36,988 nt of DNA from Porogramme epimiltina (taxonomy: Eukaryota; Basidiomycota; Agaricomycetes; Polyporales; Polyporaceae), in contig FTLJ01000515.1 in assembly GCA_900155495.1 (NCBI GenBank), positions 1 to 36,988 on the forward strand. Reading direction: 5' to 3'. The position numbers and the translations under genes are program-made. The stretch's first letter is position 1. Every line of letters starts with the position of its first letter. Shown one piece after another: positions 31,990 through 36,988 of this stretch. The notes beneath the pieces were generated by a model. That model saw only the letters and a list, made by a program, of their open reading frames with translations, was not told the DNA's origin and ran no database searches.

Positions 31990-34030
31990 ATGACCCCATC
32001 GCTCGGCCTTAATGTCCCTCTCAGCCTCCCAGCGGGTGTGCTCGTGTTGGCAGCCTTCTGCTACGCCTGGTTTGTTGCCAGATGGCACGCCCGAACACGT
32101 GGTCACCCCTTACCCCCAGGCCCCCCTAGATTGCCCTTTATTGGGGCACGCTTCGACCAGAACAGTGGTCCGATATGGCAAGTCTATCGGGATCTTTGCA
32201 AGACCTACGGTGAGCTTCACCCTTGTCCTATCCTATGCCCACTCAAAACGTTGTGCATTGTAGGCGACCTGGTGTATATTCCCATATTCAACACTCCTAT
32301 CATGGTCTTAGGCAGTCCCAAGGTCATTCTCGACCTCCTTGACAAGCATTCCTCCATCACGTCCTCCCGCAGGGTGTCTCAGATGACCAACCGGTACGTA
32401 TACTCACCCAGCTGTCTAGCCATCCCCGCTGAAGTGTCTGTGTACCAGCGTTGGCCAGTCGTTCAATGTGTCCGGAATGGCATACGGCGACTGGTGGAGG
32501 CGCCATCGACGAGCGTTCTGGCAGCACTTTACGCCTGTCGCGACGCTGAACCATCTTGCCACGCAAAGCGCCTTCGCACACATGTTCATCCGCAAGTTGC
32601 TACAAGACCCAGCAGGCTTGATAAAGCATGTACGCTAGTGAGTATTGCAAGCGTTCGGTCTCGCCTCCCCGCTCTCTTACCACGAACCTCCAGCACCTTT
32701 GCAGGGTCTATAATCAAAGTAGCATACGGAATACAAGTTGAAGAGAACAACGACAGGTACATCTCCCTGATGGAGACGATAACGGAAGGGCTCCAAGCGT
32801 TCAATCCAGGGAGATACATGGTTCAGTTTCTACCCATCCTTCACTATGTACCGGCTTGGGTTCCCGGAGCTGGCTTCCAGCGTGACTTCGCAGGATGGCG
32901 TGAAGCGTCTGACCAGGCCAAGGAGGAGCTTTACGCAAGGGCAAAAGCTGGGATGGTGAGTTGATGGTGATCTATCTCTTAGTCGTCAACACTCATAGAT
33001 GTGTAGGAATCTGGAGAAACATCACAGTCCGTTATTGCTGAGCTCCTTGAGCGACTGCAAGACGACAAAGATGGCGTGACAATAGCTAATAATGTCTCTC
33101 TTATTGCTTTTGAAGGTGCGTATTGTATGCGTGCGTCTCAATCTCGTCGCCACTGGGTTACTCATGCTTCTAACGAACAGGTGGCGCAGACACAGTAAGT
33201 TTGTGGCGCCATGTTGCTGTCGCCCTCGACTAAAGGCTTCGGTTTCCAGACGTTCTCCACTCTCCAATCTTTCTTCCTGGCGATGTCCCTCAATCGTGAC
33301 ATCCAAAGGAAGGCACAAGCAGAGCTCGACTCAGTGGTCGGAGCAGACCGTCTGCCTACTCACGACGATAGGCCAGCTTTGCCTTACATCAACGCTATTG
33401 TGAAGGAGGCCCTGCGTTGGCAGAACGTGTTACCACTGGGCGTTCACCATCAAACCACCGAAGATATGGTATACAACGGCTACTTCATACCCGAAGGCAC
33501 CCTCCTGTTCCCAAACACCTGGTATGCTGTCTCCTCCTACTTGTTCTGCGGTGCTAGCTCACCGGAAGAATCAAAGGTCTTGCGTTCATGATCCTGAAGT
33601 CTACCCTGAACCCTACCGTTTTGATCCAGAGCGCTTCTTGACCGCTGACGGGCAGCTCGATACGAGCGTCCGGGATCCAACCAAGTACATTTTCGGCTTT
33701 GGACGGAGGCGAGTGAAAATCTCACTCCAAGAGGTCATCAACTAAGCGCTTTGATGGTCTCTTCTAGGATCTGTCCGGGGAAACACTTCGCGGACGCCGC
33801 CCTCTTTATTAACATGGCTATGGTCCTACACGCCTTCGATATCAGCCCACCACGGGATGAGACCGGGAACGAGATACGCATCGAGCCAAAGATGACCGAC
33901 GGTCTTATGTCGTGAGTATCTCGAGGTCAGTTATGACTATAGTACTAATCACCCATGCTTTATTTACGTCAGGTATCCAGAAGATTGTCGGTGCACGATT
34001 AAACCCGGTCTGCACGGGCCAAACAGCTGA
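31990..34030 (+). CDS. Cytochrome P450 monooxygenase (array copy 3)
   Basis: Ten exons (31990-32209, 32264-32393, 32449-32637, 32694-32955, 33007-33115, 33181-33194, 33250-33521, 33577-33708, 33768-33911, 33973-34030) give 509 residues. Landmarks are the anchor AGVLVLAAFCYAWFVA, hinge PPGP, WWRRHRRAFWQHFTP, GGADTT in the I helix, KEALR, FDPERF and the heme loop FGFGRRICPG with Cys445. It is the most diverged of the three. Exon 8 has one extra codon and the last exon is shorter. The intron between exons 8 and 9 must start with GC (AG|gcgagt) instead of GT to keep the heme loop in frame; no GT donor of the right phase exists nearby. If this GC-AG site works the enzyme is complete; otherwise the gene is inactive. 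Confidence 0.92.
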
Positions 34031-34630
34031 TTCTGGGGGATTCGCTATGATCGGGTAGAACCTAGTGGATTCTTCGTGTTGTTATAGAGTAGTTATACAA
34101 GAATTCACTTGCAACCGACACCACGATGAAGCCATGCAAGGCGGCGTTACTAGAGACAATCTGATTCGGGTCCTGCAGAGCGGCACGCTCAACGAAATCA
34201 TAATAACTGAAGTATAACTTTATGGCGCATTCACAGCAGTCCGTCCTCGAGTGAGCTAATAGGAGTGTTCGGGACCGGCGCACATGCGCACCGTGATATG
34301 TCGCTCTGCATGGCGGATCTAGGCCGCTCGTCGGCTGGCCCGCGACGCCAAAGAACACGATCGGCGTCGAGGTTCGGGAGCATTTAAATGCGGAGTGGCT
34401 GGCACTTGTCGCGATGAGTCTCTCGCAGCTTGGGGTGTAGAGTCAACGCACGGGCATGCATTGACTGTTGGTACGGCGCGCCGGACAAGATACAAGTGTT
34501 CGAGTCGCATCCGTCACCGTACCCCGCTAGGCCGCGCACATCCGACAACCCACTTGACTATCCACCCAATCGCATCGACCCACGAACACAGTCGACGCGC
34601 ACCTCAATCGTGATTCCATAGCATGTCCCG
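34031..34630. other. Intergenic DNA after the P450 array
   Basis: 600 bp, no gene recognised. Short frames only; the composition rises in GC toward 34500. Confidence 0.4.
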
Positions 34631-35302
34631 TCACCGAACGTCTGAGGGCGTCGTACTCACCCACAGACGTCGGCTTCGGGGAACCCTCCGCGCACCAGGC
34701 GCGAAGGGAACATGCCTCGATCCCCTATCATCTTGTGCTGCTCTGGGAACGAGATGGTTGAGAATCGTGTTTGGCGGGAGAGCTGTGGCTGACGTACCTG
34801 CGACCGTCCACCAAGTTGGCCTCCGCCGTGTCTCTGCAGTGACACGACGGACTTGGTTGCGCATCCCGGAGGGACCATCGAGGTATCCGGAGCGCTGGGG
34901 GTGGCAAGAGGGCGCAAGACTTGAGACCGGTTGCGGCGAGGGAGGGCTGAGTGGGGAGTTATCGGTGCACGGGGCCTTTCCGAGACCTCGAGGACGTCCG
35001 GTGGACGAGTAGGATGGAAGAAGAAGCGGGACATCGGGGCTAGCCTTGTGTTCCGCTTCAGACTGTTGACCGGGATGAAGTTCCGAGGCTGGTGTCGATG
35101 AGAGACGACTTGTGCCTTGGGAGTGGTGGTGGTTCAGTGGAGAGAGAGGCGGGGTCCGGTCGGGGGTTATATGCACTTCGGAGGCGGGGCTGACAGCGCC
35201 CTTGCCGCCCCTCGGCCGGAATATCTGCCGTGGCCAGGCTCTATGACTGTCACAGGAAGCAGGTAATGCCTGTTCGGTACCGGAGCACTCGATGACCTTC
35301 AC
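34631..35302 (-). CDS. Hypothetical Ser/Pro-rich protein (doubtful)
   Basis: An uninterrupted minus-strand frame from an ATG at 35302 to a stop at 34631 encodes 223 residues. It is rich in Ser, Pro, Thr and Arg with no hydrophobic core and no domain I recognise (for example SPLSPPSPQPVSS and TWWTVAGTSATALPPN). GC-rich fungal DNA often yields such frames by chance, and plus-strand frames also run through it. It could be the 5' part of a longer spliced gene or not a gene at all. It is kept because it is the only sizeable frame in the last 3 kb before the right repeat. Confidence 0.22.
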   Translation of the reverse strand: MKVIECSGTEQALPASCDSHRAWPRQIFRPRGGKGAVSPASEVHITPDRTPPLSPLNHHHSQGTSRLSSTPASELHPGQQSEAEHKASPDVPLLLPSYSSTGRPRGLGKAPCTDNSPLSPPSPQPVSSLAPSCHPQRSGYLDGPSGMRNQVRRVTAETRRRPTWWTVAGTSATALPPNTILNHLVPRAAQDDRGSRHVPFAPGARRVPRSRRLWVSTTPSDVR

Positions 35303-36004
35303 ATACTTGAATTGGGAAGGGCATATCGTAGGTAGTTGAGCACGCCGGAATAACTATGTGCTATTAAGCAATAACATAGACCGTTGAGGGGCTATGTGTA
35401 GAAGCAGCTTGCACTATGATCGACACTGAACTCGACATCGCTATGTGCCGCCTATGGGTTAACCTAGCGGCCTTCTAGGTAAGGACGTCATGTATTGGAA
35501 CTGCTAAACGGACAGATGCGTACTAGAGGAGCACATACGATGGTTGGCTGTATGGGGATGTAAAGCTAAAGAGGGGTGAAGATTGAGGACCTTGCTCGGC
35601 GCGTGATGACGGTTGAACACGATAGGTTTGACTCCAAGTGGACTCACAAACGAGTGCTGTAGTCATGCTAGGGGTGCCGAGATGCTTACCTTTTTGAGAG
35701 CTCCTTTAGGTAAGGTGCGAGAGGAGGCTATTAAATGAAGGTCGTCAAGCAATTGGAACTTTAGAAGGGCTTGCGGTGCGCTCACCACGGAGACCATGAT
35801 GTGAGAATCGGGTCATGTGACACTCGTGCGACACGAAAAGACCTGCCCTAAACGAGATACCATACGAGGGCTCCGCGACGACCACAGAAATTCCAAAACC
35901 GAATCGCCCTACCAGCCAACGTTCCACCATTTGTAGGCTTCCGAGCGGACCGTTTCGTTGCGAGGGACTTCAAACTCGATGAAATACCGGAACCGGATTG
36001 AGTT
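35303..36004. other. ~0.7 kb without a gene, left of the right repeat arm
   Basis: No coding signal is seen. The heptamer ctatgtg occurs three times between 35350 and 35450 with nearby acatag, too loose to call a repeat. The DNA is unrelated to the F-box gene that follows the left repeat arm. Confidence 0.4.
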
Positions 36005-36988
36005 GAAGAGAAAGGGACGAGTGTCGCAGCCCGTAAGCATGGCACGATCCCAAGACCCACGCGGGAGTGCCCGACATGTCACTGAGTGACTTTTTCACGT
36101 GATCGCGACCCGCCGGAATTGCACTCTAAGAGCGTGCTTGAATACGACCCGAGAAGATCGCGTAGTATATGACTCTGATAGAGGAGGCACCAATATCACG
36201 CGTAATGTACAGTAGGGAGCGCTGTGTATACGCGAGACCTTCAGGTTGTCTGGGCGGAAATAACGTGAACACCACAAGTTGAATTGTGCCGCGGGCCCCA
36301 CATGTACATACACACTATAGAAAAGAGGGTGGAAGAGCCATCAGCGTCATTGAGTGATCTGTAGAAGTGAATGATGAGAGGCCCGAGGTTGGCGGCGTTG
36401 CTTGCTTGCCCAGCTCCTCTCCTGCTTCCGAATCAACGCCATTTCCGCCGCATCCTCGCCAACCTTTTCCCACTCCGCGGACTGCTCCGATACATGCTGC
36501 CCCCACGGCGTACCCATCAGATTATTATCCTCCACCCACTCGAGGTCGCTCGACCATGAGTTAAACAGGAAATGTAACTTTGGCATCATCGTCGAGAGCA
36601 ACCGCGTCGCTGTTATCGTATATCTGGCGTCGCAGGCGTGGAAGGAATGCTCGATCGAAAACGCTACGAGAGACTCGAGCTCGAGGGGCCGCCCGCCGCG
36701 TCCCGGCCGCCTGTCGGGGATGTATTCAGGCGCGCCGGTGAAGTCAAACGCGATGGCAAGGCTCGTGAGACGCGGGACCCTCAGCGCGAGAGTGACGAGA
36801 GACTTGTACGAAGCACGAAGGTTGTGTTCGTCCCTTATTGGCGCCCTTGAGTCGAAAATCCTGAGCTCGGTGAGCTCGGGCCAAGCGACGGTGAGCCGTT
36901 CGACGAGATCGTCGCCGACAGAGATGGGAAGGTAGCCGGAAAAGCAGAACACTCTGATCTTCGGGAGGGAGCAGAGGGGTAGGAATGC
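36005..36988 (-). repeat. Right arm of the ~1-kb terminal inverted duplication
   Basis: Reverse complement of 1-1010, about 26 bp shorter through small deletions in the intergenic part. It ends at 36005, where homology to the left copy stops after cccttt-ctcttc. It contains the partial F-box-family gene at 36347-36988 and an orphaned copy of the DNA that, on the left, leads into the F-box gene at 1023. Confidence 0.93.
36347..36988 (-). CDS. F-box/LRR-like family protein, 3' part only (inverted copy)
   Basis: Open from the right window edge to a stop at 36347 (213 residues visible, N-terminus outside). Over the shared part it differs from the left copy at only a few residues (A/G, V/I, I/V, D/H and R/K changes), so both copies seem to have kept their coding sense. 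The left copy stops with TAA right after QRR; here that codon reads CAA, and translation runs on for 14 residues (QPRASHHSLLQITQ). It shares the AWPELTEL and RxQERSW family signatures. Confidence 0.78.
   Translation of the reverse strand, partial: AFLPLCSLPKIRVFCFSGYLPISVGDDLVERLTVAWPELTELRIFDSRAPIRDEHNLRASYKSLVTLALRVPRLTSLAIAFDFTGAPEYIPDRRPGRGGRPLELESLVAFSIEHSFHACDARYTITATRLLSTMMPKLHFLFNSWSSDLEWVEDNNLMGTPWGQHVSEQSAEWEKVGEDAAEMALIRKQERSWASKQRRQPRASHHSLLQITQ

Noticed and set aside
26224..34030. Secondary-metabolite biosynthetic cluster
   Set aside because: Only P450s are present. No terpene synthase, PKS, NRPS or methyltransferase, nor a dedicated regulator, lies nearby; the MFS gene is over 20 kb away.
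35350..35450. Recurrent ctatgtg heptamer
   Set aside because: Three copies with irregular spacing and no conserved flanks are within what chance allows in 700 bp of intergenic DNA.
1..36988. The whole window as one giant transposon (for example a Starship-like element) bounded by inverted repeats
   Set aside because: The cargo is core cell machinery (VPS45, ERV46, U2, peroxin). No transposase, tyrosine recombinase or helicase is visible, and the repeat arms are parts of ordinary F-box genes rather than terminal repeats.
1..36988. CRISPR arrays, bacterial operons, phage genes
   Set aside because: Spliceosomal introns in almost every gene, U2 snRNA and eukaryotic tRNAs identify nuclear fungal DNA; no regular repeat-spacer array is seen.

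Overview
The window looks like nuclear DNA from a filamentous basidiomycete, probably an Agaricomycete of the wood-decay (Polyporales-like) type. The genes are dense and cut by many 50-70 nt GT-AG introns with CTRAY-like branch points. There is a pepsin-like aspartic protease of the polyporopepsin kind, a tandem array of cytochrome P450s, and several members of a basidiomycete F-box/LRR-like family. All exon models were spliced by hand from the sequence, and reading frames were checked across every junction.

Left part (1-8.6 kb): the 3' end of an F-box-family gene enters from the left edge, followed by a complete paralogue (1023-2920), a 13-exon MFS transporter on the other strand (3294-6001) and a third F-box paralogue (6602-8594).

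Central housekeeping block (9.0-21 kb): a tRNA-Gly(GCC), a coiled-coil protein of unknown role, an OGFr-domain protein, a stand-alone GSKIP-domain protein, the SM protein VPS45, the ER-Golgi cargo receptor ERV46, a U2 snRNA gene (minus strand), a second identical tRNA-Gly(GCC), and an LYR-motif protein with a long basic tail. VPS45 and ERV46 lie head to tail and both serve vesicle traffic.

Right part (21.4-34 kb): a secreted aspartic protease with its own TATA box, a dysferlin/Pex24-type peroxisomal membrane peroxin, and three tandem P450 genes with the same ten-exon structure, including a 14-nt micro-exon that encodes the I-helix GADT motif. A decayed reading frame lies between P450-1 and P450-2, and a 19-bp-periodic repeat with bZIP-like cores lies upstream of P450-3. 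Beyond 34 kb the DNA is nearly empty.

The window starts and ends with the same ~1-kb sequence in opposite orientation (1-1010 and 36005-36988). Each copy carries the C-terminal part of the same F-box-family gene and the intergenic DNA after it. The left copy leads into an intact F-box gene starting 13 bp past the repeat edge; the right copy leads into unrelated DNA. No complete mobile element, CRISPR array or secondary-metabolite backbone enzyme is visible. The P450 array could serve xenobiotic or specialised metabolism, but its substrate cannot be read from the sequence.
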